From: Bacteroidota bacterium
GTDB taxonomy: Bacteria > Bacteroidota > Bacteroidia > UBA4408
Reading direction: 5' to 3'
DNA: 64,000 nt
Assembly: GCA_016721765.1 (NCBI GenBank)
Contig: JADKHO010000001.1
Span: forward strand, 1,848,001-1,912,000
The notes beneath the pieces were generated by a model that saw only the letters and a program-made list of their open reading frames with translations, did no database searches and was not told the DNA's origin. A program made the translations under genes and the position numbers. Numbering within the stretch: position 1 is the stretch's first letter; each line of letters begins with the position of its first letter. Shown here one piece after another: positions 1-8,486 of this stretch.

Positions 1-329
1 GTGGATTTCTAGGAATATCTATTTATTTTTTAGCAGCATCAGCATTTACCATCGAGCTTTTTACAATTGGCTCTTCTGATTTAATTTATTTACTGATTTT
101 AGGAATTGTGTGCACTGCTTTTGCATTTGTAGGAAGTGTAGTTGTAATGAAACAATTGAGTCCCTACACAGTAGTAATTTCTACCAACCTCGAACCCATC
201 TATACCATTATTTTAGCCTATTTTATTTTTGGTGAGAAAGAAAAAATGAATGTGCAATTTTATGTAGGCTCAGTTTTTATAGTGCTCATTCTTTTTGCAA
301 ATGCCTACCTTAAAAGTAAAAAAAAGTAA
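1..329 (+). CDS. EamA/DMT-family transporter, C-terminal part
   Basis: The reading frame is open from position 3 to the TAA at 327-329, so the gene begins before the window and only about 108 residues are seen. It has hydrophobic segments typical of a drug/metabolite transporter, followed by the PYTVVISTNLEPIYTIILAY stretch and a last helix ending in a positively charged KSKKK tail. In the EamA family the conserved proline and LEP motif lie in the penultimate helices. An inner-membrane exporter of an unknown metabolite is the likely role; substrate cannot be told from this fragment. The GTG at 108 is internal, not a start. Confidence 0.8.
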   Translation, partial: GFLGISIYFLAASAFTIELFTIGSSDLIYLLILGIVCTAFAFVGSVVVMKQLSPYTVVISTNLEPIYTIILAYFIFGEKEKMNVQFYVGSVFIVLILFANAYLKSKKK

Positions 330-345
330 TTCGCCGCTCGGCTTT

Positions 346-1071
346 TCATTTAAGTTTCAAGTAGTATACACGCTCTTTAGGATCAAATTTTTCAATCGAA
401 TTGCGGAGTGCAATTCGCGACATATTTGCCGCATGATTATCTAAAAAGCTGAGCAGTTTACTCTTGTCTTTATCGCCCGCAAAACGCAGCATCCAACCAA
501 TCGCCTTTTGTACTAATTCTTCAGAATCATACAGCAATATTTCTGAAAGTTTATAGGTGTCTTCTAAATCGTCTTTACGGATAAAATAGCAGGTACTTAA
601 AATGGCTGTTCTGCGTTCCCATTTATTTTTTGATTTTGCCAACTTATAAAGCTGCTTGCGTGGTTTGTCGAACAAATAACTTCCGGTCATGTGCAAACAA
701 CCTAAATCCACTAAGTCCCAATTATTAATACGGTCGTGACGTCGCATGTATAAATCATAAAAATCTTTTAAGCGTGGAGCAGTAATTTTCTTAGAGCGGG
801 AAGCTTTATCCATAATGCTCACTGCACCTGCACGCAATTCATGAATGTTACTTTCCAACAGTTTTTCAATTTCAGAAATGGGCATTTCTTCAAACTCTTT
901 TGCCAAAGTAAACAAGTCGCCCATCTTCACGCCGATAAATTTATCTGCCGCTCCATGCTCAATAGTTTCGGACTTAAAATAGCGTTTTATTTTAACCAAT
1001 TCGGCATCAGATTGTAAAGCGTTTAAACGATCTGTAAAGCTTTTGGCACTCAAAATAGGCAGCTTTTTCAT
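346..1071 (-). CDS. DNA alkylation repair protein, AlkD-like
   Basis: 241 residues, all-helical HEAT-repeat-like protein of the AlkC/AlkD DNA glycosylase superfamily, which excises alkylated purines without base flipping. The family hallmark NNWDLVD is seen with W118 and D122 (AlkD uses a Trp and an Asp here), followed by the WERRTAI and VQKAIGWMLR helices typical of the family. Length matches AlkD (about 235). It begins 15 nt after the VOC gene, which ends at 1087 on the same strand, so the two may be co-transcribed. Family assignment is firm; lesion preference is inferred. Confidence 0.9.
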   Translation of the reverse strand: MKKLPILSAKSFTDRLNALQSDAELVKIKRYFKSETIEHGAADKFIGVKMGDLFTLAKEFEEMPISEIEKLLESNIHELRAGAVSIMDKASRSKKITAPRLKDFYDLYMRRHDRINNWDLVDLGCLHMTGSYLFDKPRKQLYKLAKSKNKWERRTAILSTCYFIRKDDLEDTYKLSEILLYDSEELVQKAIGWMLRFAGDKDKSKLLSFLDNHAANMSRIALRNSIEKFDPKERVYYLKLK

Positions 1072-1086
1072 TTTGTCAAGAAGGGT

Positions 1087-1464
1087 TTATTTAGCAGTTT
1101 CATCCGCCTCAAAAATGCCAAAAACATTCCGATCTAAATCCGTAAAATACCCTTGCCAACACCTGCCTTGTATGGCGAATTTGGGAAGAGATACTTGACC
1201 GCCCTGCTTCAAAATTAATTCAGCTGTATGGTCAAAATTCTTAACCTGTATAGAGCAAGTAAATGAATTGGTGCCAAACTCAGGTGGTGGAACCTTTGCG
1301 GGACGTTTGAGCAGTCCACCATACATACCCGCCGTTTCAATACGGTAATACTCTATGGGAACAAACTCTTCTTTTATAAAATTCCAACCGAAAACACTTT
1401 TGTAAAATGCGATTAATTTGCTTGGCTCACTGGCCTGTATCTCAAAATAGGCAATTGTATTCAT
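1087..1464 (-). CDS. VOC family protein (glyoxalase/bleomycin-resistance fold)
   Basis: 125 residues from ATG 1464. The frame stays open to 1521, but the added 19 residues do not look like the family, whose members start with a short beta strand such as MNTIAYFEIQ. One betaalphabetabetabeta module is visible: the N-terminal YFEIQA strand, the AFYKSVFGWNF helix-turn and a C-terminal GYFTDLDRNVFGIFE strand ending in the usual metal-ligand Glu. This belongs to the group of small VOC proteins acting as dioxygenases, glyoxalases or binding proteins; the substrate is unknown. Confidence 0.85.
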   Translation of the reverse strand: MNTIAYFEIQASEPSKLIAFYKSVFGWNFIKEEFVPIEYYRIETAGMYGGLLKRPAKVPPPEFGTNSFTCSIQVKNFDHTAELILKQGGQVSLPKFAIQGRCWQGYFTDLDRNVFGIFEADETAK

Positions 1465-1786
1465 GGATATAAGGTTGAATGAAAATTGAGCTAGTGAATA
1501 AAATTCCGAAAAATAAATCAAAACTCAAAAAATGGGGTACCCATTAGAGTTTTATAGCTATAGAAATGAAAATTTAGAGCAAAATCGATGCATTTATTTA
1601 TCCTTGAACAATTAACAATAAATACTCATTAATCTCAATAAAGATGTAGGTTAAGATGAAAGTTATATGATTTGAACAAGTAAGAAATTGCACAATTTAG
1701 GTTGCGCAGCCAAATAAAAGAGATCACATTTGTATCATCAAAAGAGTATTAACGATTTAATGTTTAACAAAAAACCCAAACACAAC
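1465..1786. other. 322-base divergent intergenic region
   Basis: No gene is supported here. It separates the minus-strand VOC gene from the plus-strand PKD/T9SS gene and must hold promoters for both. It is AT-rich without repeats or a clear hairpin. The only promoter-like pair noticed is TTGC at 1702 and CACATTTG at 1725, listed separately. Confidence 0.6.
1702..1732 (+). promoter_or_regulatory. Possible Bacteroidota promoter for the PKD/T9SS gene
   Basis: TTGC at 1702-1705, then 19 nt, then CACATTTG at 1725-1732. This matches the phylum pattern TTTG-N19-TAnnTTTG with one mismatch in each box. It would give a leader of about 50 nt before ATG 1787 and argues against the upstream TTG at 1730 as a start. 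Confidence 0.4.
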
Positions 1787-3571
1787 ATGAAAAAATTAAT
1801 TACAACGTTTACACTTATGTGCTTCTTTGCTTTTGGAGCATTGGCGCAAGGCAACTATACGATCTCGGGCATAGTGCACGATGGTAATGGTGCCGCAGTT
1901 CAAAATCAAATGGTGTGGGTCTATACTGACTCATCGCAAACTTCATTCATTTACAATAGCTCGGCTTTTACAGATGCACAAGGTTCATTTGCATTTTCGA
2001 TTCCAAATGGATGCACACCCGGACCCAACGTAGTTTTTAATGTTGCAACCTATTCTTGTGGAACCATGCTACAACAACAAGTGCAAAATAATCAGGGCAC
2101 TACTTGTTCAGATTCAGTTGGCTTTACAGTTTGCAGCAATGTCTTAACCTGTTCTACTGTGTTATACGGTATTCCTGATTCTACAGTAAACCCTAATAAT
2201 TATTACTTTGTTGGTTACCCCATGCAAAATGGGAATATGGTAAATGCATCATCCTACAATTGGTCTTTTGGCGACAGCTCAGCTAACTCTTCACAAGCTT
2301 CTCCGCAACATACATATACCTCTCCAGGCGTTTATACGGTGTGCCTACTCACAACTACCACCGGCGGATGCACTAGCAGTTCCTGCATTACTATTACTGT
2401 TAATGGTGGGAATGCATGTAATGCACAATTCGGCTACCAAGCAGGTCAAGCAGGATCTACCAGCTATTTTAATGCCTTGTACGGTGCAAACTACCAATAC
2501 GCTTGGACTTTTGGTGATGGTTCCAGCGGAACAGGCCAATATCCGGGTCATGTATATGCAAATGCCGGTGTTTACACTGTTTGTTTAACTGTAAATAATC
2601 CTATTACGGGATGCAGCGATACACAATGCTATAATGTATCGATTCAGGCTGCACAAACCAGCTTCTGGTTGTATGGTCAAGTGAACTTGCCTGGTATGGG
2701 CTTTTTAACCCCTGCTGATTATGGAACCGTATATTTAATTCGCCACGATAGCCTTTATTTAACAGCTATCGATACTACTAGCATCGACTCTGGAGGATAT
2801 TTCTTCTTCTCAGGAGTTCCGGCTGGCGCGTATTTGGTGAAAGCGGCTTTAAATTCTAACTCAGCATTTTTTGCTAATTACTTACCAACTTACCACACCA
2901 GTAGCTTGTTCTGGACTACCGCTAGCGATGTATTACTTTTAAACACAAATGTTGGAAATGCCAACATCAATATGATTGCAGGTAGCAATCCAGGTGGTCC
3001 CGGATTTATTGGTGGTAGCGTGTTGCAAGGTGCTAACCGCATGGCTTCTCCCGGCGATCCTATAGTTGGAATCAGCATTCTCTTATTAGACGCAAATAAC
3101 AACCCCGTTGCCTCCACCGTTACAGATGCAAGCGGAAGCTATAGCTTCCCCGGAATCGCTTATGGCACATATAAAATATATGCCGAGGTTGCCGGAAAAA
3201 CCACTGTTCCTTCTACAGTTACCATTAACGCTGCTAACCCAACAGTTAATAATGTGGACTTAGAAGTGAACAGCGGTAACATCTTGTTTGTGCGCAATAT
3301 TGATGCAAAACAAGAAGCAGCAGCATTTGGAATTTATCCAAACCCAACGCGCGATTTCTTAACTGTATCAATGGAATTAAAAGATGCATCTCCGGTAACA
3401 GTGACAATTGAAAATGAATTAGGACAAGTTGTAAAAAGCACTACGTATAAATTAACTGCCGGTAACAACAACATTACTGAATCCTTGCTTTCATTATCAA
3501 AAGGTGTATACTCTATTTCTGTAACCACCAACGAAAATCGCACCAGCACACGATTTGTAAAATCTGAATAA
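1787..3571 (+). CDS. Secreted PKD-domain protein with T9SS sorting domain
   Basis: 594 residues from ATG 1787, chosen because it starts a clean signal peptide (MKKLITTFTLMCFFAFGALA, cut before QGN). A Cna-B/carboxypeptidase-regulatory-like region follows, then two PKD domains marked by NWSFGDS (about 159) and WTFGDG (about 240), then a second carboxypeptidase-regulatory-like region with DASGSYSFPGI. Residues from about 515 form a type IX sorting domain (FGIYPNPTRDF ... GVYSISV). It is probably exported and attached to or released from the cell surface. No catalytic domain is seen, so an adhesin or structural role is inferred. A strong hairpin terminator follows at 3599. Confidence 0.9.
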   Translation: MKKLITTFTLMCFFAFGALAQGNYTISGIVHDGNGAAVQNQMVWVYTDSSQTSFIYNSSAFTDAQGSFAFSIPNGCTPGPNVVFNVATYSCGTMLQQQVQNNQGTTCSDSVGFTVCSNVLTCSTVLYGIPDSTVNPNNYYFVGYPMQNGNMVNASSYNWSFGDSSANSSQASPQHTYTSPGVYTVCLLTTTTGGCTSSSCITITVNGGNACNAQFGYQAGQAGSTSYFNALYGANYQYAWTFGDGSSGTGQYPGHVYANAGVYTVCLTVNNPITGCSDTQCYNVSIQAAQTSFWLYGQVNLPGMGFLTPADYGTVYLIRHDSLYLTAIDTTSIDSGGYFFFSGVPAGAYLVKAALNSNSAFFANYLPTYHTSSLFWTTASDVLLLNTNVGNANINMIAGSNPGGPGFIGGSVLQGANRMASPGDPIVGISILLLDANNNPVASTVTDASGSYSFPGIAYGTYKIYAEVAGKTTVPSTVTINAANPTVNNVDLEVNSGNILFVRNIDAKQEAAAFGIYPNPTRDFLTVSMELKDASPVTVTIENELGQVVKSTTYKLTAGNNNITESLLSLSKGVYSISVTTNENRTSTRFVKSE

Positions 3572-3598
3572 TAGTTTGTTTAGTTTAAGTGAGTGACG

Positions 3599-3643
3599 AA
3601 GGAGGGCTGCTTGTAGTGAGGCAAGCCCTCCTTTATTTTTTTA
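3599..3643 (+). terminator. Rho-independent terminator after the PKD/T9SS gene
   Basis: GGAGGGCT at 3601-3608 pairs with AGCCCTCC ending at 3631, followed by TTTATTTTTTT. It isolates the secreted-protein gene from the pirin gene. Confidence 0.85.
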
Positions 3644-3706
3644 CGAATCTATTTTATTAGCTCAAAATTCTTCCTTCTGCTGTATTTATTTAATTCCCAA
3701 AACAAT

Positions 3707-3714
3707 TATCTTTA
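3707..3714 (+). promoter_or_regulatory. Possible -7 box for the pirin/L,D-transpeptidase unit
   Basis: TATCTTTA matches TAnnTTTG at seven of eight positions and lies 40 nt before ATG 3754. No convincing -33 box was found, so the call is tentative. Confidence 0.35.
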
Positions 3715-3753
3715 TATCGAGGTTTGTAAAGATTAGGAATTAAAATTACGCAC

Positions 3754-4719
3754 ATGCAAAGAAGAAAATTTATCAAAGGTTCCGCCATCGTCGGGGCATC
3801 ACTTGTTTCCCCTCTAATTTTGAAAGATGATTCCGGTGTTTACGCGGCAAACGATGAGCGTAAAATCCATACTGTTTTAACTGCCAACAAGACCATGGTA
3901 GGTACCTTACCGGTGTTACGTGCATTTGCCGGCGATAACAACGATTATGTCTCGCCGTATGTATTTTTTGATGAGTTCGGACCGGTTAACATAAGTCCAA
4001 ATGCCACTCCACTCAAAGTAAATGCGCATCCACATGCAGGCGTAATTCCAACTACTTATTTTTTGTCTGGAAACGGGCATCACAAAGACAGTCTCAATTA
4101 CGATTTTCAAATTGGCAAAGGCGATTTTATGATGTTTAGTTCCGGAAGAGGTGCCATTCACATGGAGGAAACCGGTAAAGGCTTGTATACTGATGGCGGA
4201 TTATATCATGGATTTCAAATCTGGCTGAACATGCCTTCAAAATATAAGTTAATTGCCCCCAGCACCAATGTATATCGCGAAGATAAGATGGGTATAATTG
4301 AAAAGCCTACTTACTCCGCTAAAGTTGTTTTAGGCGAATTATTTGGTACAAAATCTGGAATCGAAATGCTTTCACCGGCATTTTATTTTCACTTAAAATT
4401 AAAAGCCAATTGCCGTTTGGATATCCCCACAAATCCACAACACAATGCTTTTGTATATGTCATTAAAGGAAATCTGGAAGCACAAGGTCGAAGGGAAATT
4501 AAAACCAATCAAGTAGCTTTATATGAACGCGGCAATAGCTTGCTGAAACTGTTTAGTAAAGACGAAGCTGAAATTTTAATATTGGGTGGACAGCCTTTAA
4601 ATGAAGTAGTATACAGTTACGGTCCTTTTGTAATGAATACCCAAGAACAAATTATGCAATGCATCAACGATTACAATTCCGGTAAAATGGGTAATCCCGA
4701 ATTGGTGGACTCATGGTGA
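3754..4719 (+). CDS. Pirin-family protein with a Tat-type signal
   Basis: 321 residues. The cupin-like pirin core has the metal ligands in order: H92 and H94 in HPHAG, then H136 and E138 in AIHMEE, the same pattern as human pirin (His, His, His, Glu). The N-terminus reads RRKFIKG, a good twin-arginine motif, followed by a hydrophobic stretch and a VYA cleavage-like site near residue 31. Pirins are normally cytoplasmic (or nuclear), so an exported, cofactor-folded pirin is unusual. Bacterial pirins include quercetin 2,3-dioxygenases; the substrate here is not known. Its last 7 nt overlap the next gene, suggesting coupled translation. Confidence 0.9.
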   Translation: MQRRKFIKGSAIVGASLVSPLILKDDSGVYAANDERKIHTVLTANKTMVGTLPVLRAFAGDNNDYVSPYVFFDEFGPVNISPNATPLKVNAHPHAGVIPTTYFLSGNGHHKDSLNYDFQIGKGDFMMFSSGRGAIHMEETGKGLYTDGGLYHGFQIWLNMPSKYKLIAPSTNVYREDKMGIIEKPTYSAKVVLGELFGTKSGIEMLSPAFYFHLKLKANCRLDIPTNPQHNAFVYVIKGNLEAQGRREIKTNQVALYERGNSLLKLFSKDEAEILILGGQPLNEVVYSYGPFVMNTQEQIMQCINDYNSGKMGNPELVDSW

Positions 4720-5456
4720 AAAAATTTTATTTTCCTTTTCTGTTGCTCATTCTTATTCATCCGGGTGTGGGATTTAAAACTTCCCAATTAAAAAATGCAA
4801 GAGTAAAAGTTGCCTTTACTGAAAAGGAAAGTATGCTCCTTCAAAAGCTTGAATCCAAAGGAGTTCAAACCAAAAGGCTAAAAATATTTTTAAGGGTTTT
4901 TAAAAGAGAGAAAAGGATTGAAGCTTGGGCAAAAAATTGGAATACAAATAAGTTTGTCAAAATTACAGAGTACGCCATCTGTGCAAATTCCGGAACGCTA
5001 GGACCTAAAAGAAGGGCAGGGGACGAGCAAGTTCCTGAAGGGTTTTATTTCATTGAGCGATTCAATCCAATGAGTAATTTTTACCTCTCGCTTGGCCTCA
5101 GTTATCCAAATGCATCGGATCGTAAATTTAGTCACGCTGCAGATTTGGGTGGAGATATTTTTATACACGGCTCTTGTGTTACCATTGGTTGTATGCCTAT
5201 CACCGACGATAAAATAAAGGAACTTTATACGTTGTGTGTGCTCGCACAGGACGCTGGCCAAATCAATATTCCGGTTCATATTTTTCCCTGTAAATTAACA
5301 AAAGAATCGCTGGATTCGCTTAGGGTACAATTCAAATTGAAACCGGATAACATTCGCTTTTGGGAAAATTTAAAATTGGGATATGAGTATTTTGAAAGTA
5401 AAAGGGAATTACCAAAAGTGTTTGTCCGAATGGATGGGTATTATATTTTTCAATAA
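4713..5456 (+). CDS. L,D-transpeptidase, YafK/YkuD type
   Basis: 247 residues with an N-terminal signal peptide (FYFPFLLLILIHPGVGF). The catalytic signature HGSCVTIGC is intact, with H152 and the nucleophile C160, and the spacing is that of the YafK subgroup. These enzymes act in the periplasm, either cross-linking peptidoglycan stems or joining proteins to them (or cleaving that bond). ATG 4713 overlaps the pirin stop. The downstream start 5461 is 4 nt after this stop, so the three genes look like one transcript. Confidence 0.88.
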   Translation: MVKKFYFPFLLLILIHPGVGFKTSQLKNARVKVAFTEKESMLLQKLESKGVQTKRLKIFLRVFKREKRIEAWAKNWNTNKFVKITEYAICANSGTLGPKRRAGDEQVPEGFYFIERFNPMSNFYLSLGLSYPNASDRKFSHAADLGGDIFIHGSCVTIGCMPITDDKIKELYTLCVLAQDAGQINIPVHIFPCKLTKESLDSLRVQFKLKPDNIRFWENLKLGYEYFESKRELPKVFVRMDGYYIFQ

Positions 5457-5460
5457 GCGA

Positions 5461-6537
5461 ATGAAATCAAAAATTTCTTTTTTGTGGGTGTCCTGTCTAG
5501 TTTTCTGCACTACCGTATTTGCTCAAAATACATGGAAAAAACTTGAGAACGCTCCCACCTATAAAGGAAAGCAAGACGATATTTTTTTTCTTAACGATAC
5601 CCTGGGTTGGTATGTTAATGGAGCGGGCAAAATTTATAAAACCTATGATGGTGGTGAATCATGGGCAGAAAAAATAAATAAGCCCGGTACCTATTTTCGC
5701 TGCATTGGTTTTTCGGATTCTTTAAATGGCTTCGCCGGAAATATTGGAACCGATTACTTTCCGGGCGTTACCGATACCCTTCCACTTTATCAAACGAAGG
5801 ATGGTGGTACAACTTGGAATGCAATTCAAAATGTAAAAGGGCCTCAAGTAAAGGGATTGTGCGCCATCGAAATCGTGTATAAAAAATTTATCAACGCCGG
5901 AGTCCTCGATTACAAACCTATAATTTATGCCGGCGGAAGAGTGGGAGGACCGGCATTTTTAATGAAATCAAACGACTTAGGAAAAACTTGGTTTTCTCAA
6001 GATATGAGTGCGTATTGTAACATGATTTTAGACATTAAATTTGTTTCAGCCGATACCGGTTTTGTTTTCGCTGGAAGCGATGCTGAAGTCGAAAAAAGCA
6101 ATGGCAAAATTCTTTACACAGTTGATGGAGGAAAGAATTGGAAAGCAGTATATCAATCGAATCGTCCTTATGAATTAATGTGGAAAGGTACTTTTGCCAG
6201 CCGAAAAGTAGCTTATGCCACCCTACAAAATTATAATCCGGATAGTACTATCACACAACGCTATGTAGTAAAATCCTTCGATGGTGGATTGCATTGGCAA
6301 GAGATTCCTTTGGTGAATGATTTTAAATGCACTGAGTTTGGTGTGGCTTTCGCAGATGAAAAATTGGGATGGGTGGGAGCACGCAAAACAGGCTATGAAA
6401 CCCAGGATGGTGGATTAAGCTGGAAGGAAACCGAAATGGGAAAAGCAGTAAACAAAATCAGAATACTAAAGTCCGGTAAAAAAATATGCGGGTATGCTAT
6501 TGGAAGTAATGTATATAAATTGGAAATAGACAAGTAG
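5461..6537 (+). CDS. Exported Asp-box beta-propeller protein (Ycf48/BNR-like)
   Basis: 358 residues from ATG 5461, selected for its signal peptide (SFLWVSCLVFCTTVFA, cut before QNTW) rather than the in-frame ATG 5383 inside the previous gene. Six Asp-box motifs are visible: YDGGESW, KDGGTTW, NDLGKTW, VDGGKNW, FDGGLHW and QDGGLSW, which is what a beta-propeller of the sialidase/Ycf48-like type gives. No sialidase catalytic residues were recognised, so a periplasmic or surface scaffold role is inferred. No T9SS tail is present. Confidence 0.85.
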   Translation: MKSKISFLWVSCLVFCTTVFAQNTWKKLENAPTYKGKQDDIFFLNDTLGWYVNGAGKIYKTYDGGESWAEKINKPGTYFRCIGFSDSLNGFAGNIGTDYFPGVTDTLPLYQTKDGGTTWNAIQNVKGPQVKGLCAIEIVYKKFINAGVLDYKPIIYAGGRVGGPAFLMKSNDLGKTWFSQDMSAYCNMILDIKFVSADTGFVFAGSDAEVEKSNGKILYTVDGGKNWKAVYQSNRPYELMWKGTFASRKVAYATLQNYNPDSTITQRYVVKSFDGGLHWQEIPLVNDFKCTEFGVAFADEKLGWVGARKTGYETQDGGLSWKETEMGKAVNKIRILKSGKKICGYAIGSNVYKLEIDK

Positions 6538-6649
6538 TGATTTTGCAAGCTAAATGAAGCGTTTGGAGTGAAAATCATTTTAAGAGTTAAATCTTAATAA
6601 GGTGAATAAAATGCGAAAGTATTTTCTTTAGAAAAATTATTTTGTAATT

Positions 6650-6690
6650 AAATCCGCGCATGTCAGCATAATCCTCTAAATCTGTGTTCC
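6650..6690 (+). repeat. 41-nt intergenic repeat, copy 1 (most divergent)
   Basis: Aligns without gaps to the copies at 16926-16966 (28 of 41 identical) and 19933-19973 (29 of 41). Shared blocks are AAATC at the 5' end, AATCC near the middle and a 3' end like ATCNGTGTTC. It lies upstream of the ACP-LnmK gene. It has no obvious hairpin or ORF. Confidence 0.6.
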
Positions 6691-6707
6691 ATTATTATAT
6701 TATTCAC

Positions 6708-6715
6708 TTACTTTG
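6708..6715 (+). promoter_or_regulatory. Possible -7 box for the ACP-LnmK cassette
   Basis: TTACTTTG ends 14 nt before ATG 6730 and is one mismatch from TAnnTTTG. The -33 region overlaps the end of the 41-nt repeat copy. Tentative. Confidence 0.35.
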
Positions 6716-6729
6716 AACAAATAATTCTA

Positions 6730-7833
6730 ATGAACAGTTACAGCAAACTAATTCAAGATATATTTCCCCAAATAAATCAAACGCAATTTAATGATTCACT
6801 GGATTCTATTGGTATAGATAGCATGGATTTAGTTACACTGCGGGTTGAGTTGGAGCACGAATTGGGAGCCTCCATTCCTGATTCCCATTGGCTGGATTTT
6901 AGATCTTTTCAGGACATACTTTTATACTGTGAGAAGGAGAGAATTCCTAAACACAAAAAGTTGGAAAGTAAACTCGGCATCGAAATTCAAAAAGAAATGT
7001 ACATCGAAATGCCTCAAATGGCCATTGAAGCACTTTCTGAAAATTGGCTCTTCAAAGAATTAGGAAATATGCATTGGCAGATGCTTTGCAAGGGTTTAAA
7101 CACAGCCTCTTCCGATTTAAAGGATGAGCTTGGAAATCGTTTGTATGCTACTTTTGTTAGAATCCGAATTCAATCTTCTGCAGCACTAAATACATTTAAG
7201 GAAAATCAAAAGCTATCTATAAATGCAACACTAAATAGATTTGGAAACAGCATGTATTTTAGTGCCATTCAAATGGGTTCCGACTCCGCAGGAATTAATG
7301 CAGACTTAATGACTAGTTTTTCGTTTCGTAATCATGCAGACAACACACAACTCACAAAAAGTCAAGTCATAAGTTTCGATAATAATATTCCTGAATTACC
7401 TGCCAATCCTTTGTTTGCTAACGAATACCGCGAAATGAAAAAGGGAGAGATATTCAACTTGATGTTGAGTGAAACGGAATTTAAAGTAGTGAATACATCC
7501 CTGTTTGAATACAGTTATTCCTTAAATCCATACTACGATTTAAATGGCGTTGGCTTATTATATTTTGCATCTTTTCCAATAATTAATGATACAGGTGAAG
7601 CAGCATATTTTAATTTGCAGAATGATGCTGAAAGATGGGAGCTGAATTATTTTACCATCTCTAGAGATATCTTTTACTTTGCAAATTGTAACTTGCAGGA
7701 TACAATTTTGTACCAATTACAAGACGTCAAACATATCGATAACACTATATGTATCTTAAGCAGTGCACTTTATAGAAAAAGCGATAATACCTTGCTCGCA
7801 AAAATATTCACCATCAAAAAAAGGAAAGCATGA
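6730..7833 (+). CDS. Acyl carrier protein fused to an LnmK-like double-hotdog domain
   Basis: 367 residues. Residues 1-80 are an acyl carrier domain with the phosphopantetheine site GIDSMDL (Ser31). Residues about 95-365 resemble the LnmK / Pnap_2097 biosynthetic family: MPQMAIEALSENWLFKELG with the following HWQ is close to that family's opening motif, and NGVGLLYFASFPIIND to its late motif. LnmK self-acylates on Tyr from methylmalonyl-CoA, decarboxylates, and passes propionyl to an ACP. A built-in ACP would make this a self-loading acyl donor. The next gene, an acyltransferase, overlaps by 4 nt, so they probably work together. Family call is from memory of motifs; the catalytic Tyr was not located. 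Confidence 0.72.
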   Translation: MNSYSKLIQDIFPQINQTQFNDSLDSIGIDSMDLVTLRVELEHELGASIPDSHWLDFRSFQDILLYCEKERIPKHKKLESKLGIEIQKEMYIEMPQMAIEALSENWLFKELGNMHWQMLCKGLNTASSDLKDELGNRLYATFVRIRIQSSAALNTFKENQKLSINATLNRFGNSMYFSAIQMGSDSAGINADLMTSFSFRNHADNTQLTKSQVISFDNNIPELPANPLFANEYREMKKGEIFNLMLSETEFKVVNTSLFEYSYSLNPYYDLNGVGLLYFASFPIINDTGEAAYFNLQNDAERWELNYFTISRDIFYFANCNLQDTILYQLQDVKHIDNTICILSSALYRKSDNTLLAKIFTIKKRKA

Positions 7834-8441
7834 AGAAGGCATTTATCTTTGGCGCCAGCGGGCATGGAAATGTAATTGCATCAATACTAAAAAAGAGATA
7901 CGACGAAATATATTTTGTTGATCTCTTCCCAACTGCTGGAAATTTGATCCAGGAATTAGATTTTTTTAATCAAATAGAAAAGTATAAAAGGGAAGATATT
8001 TTCTTAGGCATTGGCAGTAATCAAATCCGAACAAAACTATTTCAAAGGTTACAAGAGTTTAACATTGTTCCTGCTACTTGCATTGCTGATAGTGTTTTTG
8101 TTGCACACGATGCACATGTCGGAAACGGTGTTGTGGTGTGCCCGGGAGCTGTAATTGCTTCAAAAGCAGTGTTAGAAAATAATACCATAGTAAATACTTT
8201 ATCGAGTGTCGATCACGATTGCTTTTTGGGAGAACACAGTCAGGTAACCGCCGGTGTTACATTTGGTGGAAATACCCGCGTTGGGAAAAATTGTTTTTTC
8301 GGAATTAAAAGTGCTACCATTCCCAATATTAATGTAGGTGATAATTCAATAATCATGGCAGGAAGTATTGTTTACAAAGATGTTCCTGAAAATGTAATGG
8401 TAGGAGGGAATCCGGCAAGAATTGTGAAGCGAATAGAGTAA
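7830..8441 (+). CDS. NeuD/PglD-type sugar O/N-acyltransferase (left-handed beta-helix)
   Basis: 203 residues. The N-terminal Rossmann-like half carries the GASGHG nucleotide-sugar loop, and the C-terminal half is a left-handed beta-helix of hexapeptide repeats ending in NVGDNSIIMAGSIVYKDVP and GNPARIV. The catalytic His of the family is present in VDHDC (H129). Relatives use acetyl-CoA to acylate an aminosugar (PglD) or sialic acid (NeuD). ATGA overlap with the preceding ACP-LnmK gene suggests the acyl donor here may be that ACP instead of CoA; this is inference. No glycosyltransferase cluster surrounds it. Confidence 0.88.
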   Translation: MKKAFIFGASGHGNVIASILKKRYDEIYFVDLFPTAGNLIQELDFFNQIEKYKREDIFLGIGSNQIRTKLFQRLQEFNIVPATCIADSVFVAHDAHVGNGVVVCPGAVIASKAVLENNTIVNTLSSVDHDCFLGEHSQVTAGVTFGGNTRVGKNCFFGIKSATIPNINVGDNSIIMAGSIVYKDVPENVMVGGNPARIVKRIE

Positions 8442-8448
8442 AATAATT

Positions 8449-8486
8449 CTCCGCGTCCTTTGCGTCTTCTTGGCGTCCTCAGCGGT
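8449..8486 (+). repeat. GCGTC-rich intergenic element
   Basis: Just after the acyltransferase stop. Core words CCGCGTCC, TTGCGTCT, TGGCGTCC and AGCGG repeat with a period of about 9-11 nt. It is much richer in G and C than its surroundings and shares GCGTC with the 41-nt repeats. It encodes nothing and forms no clear hairpin. Confidence 0.5.
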
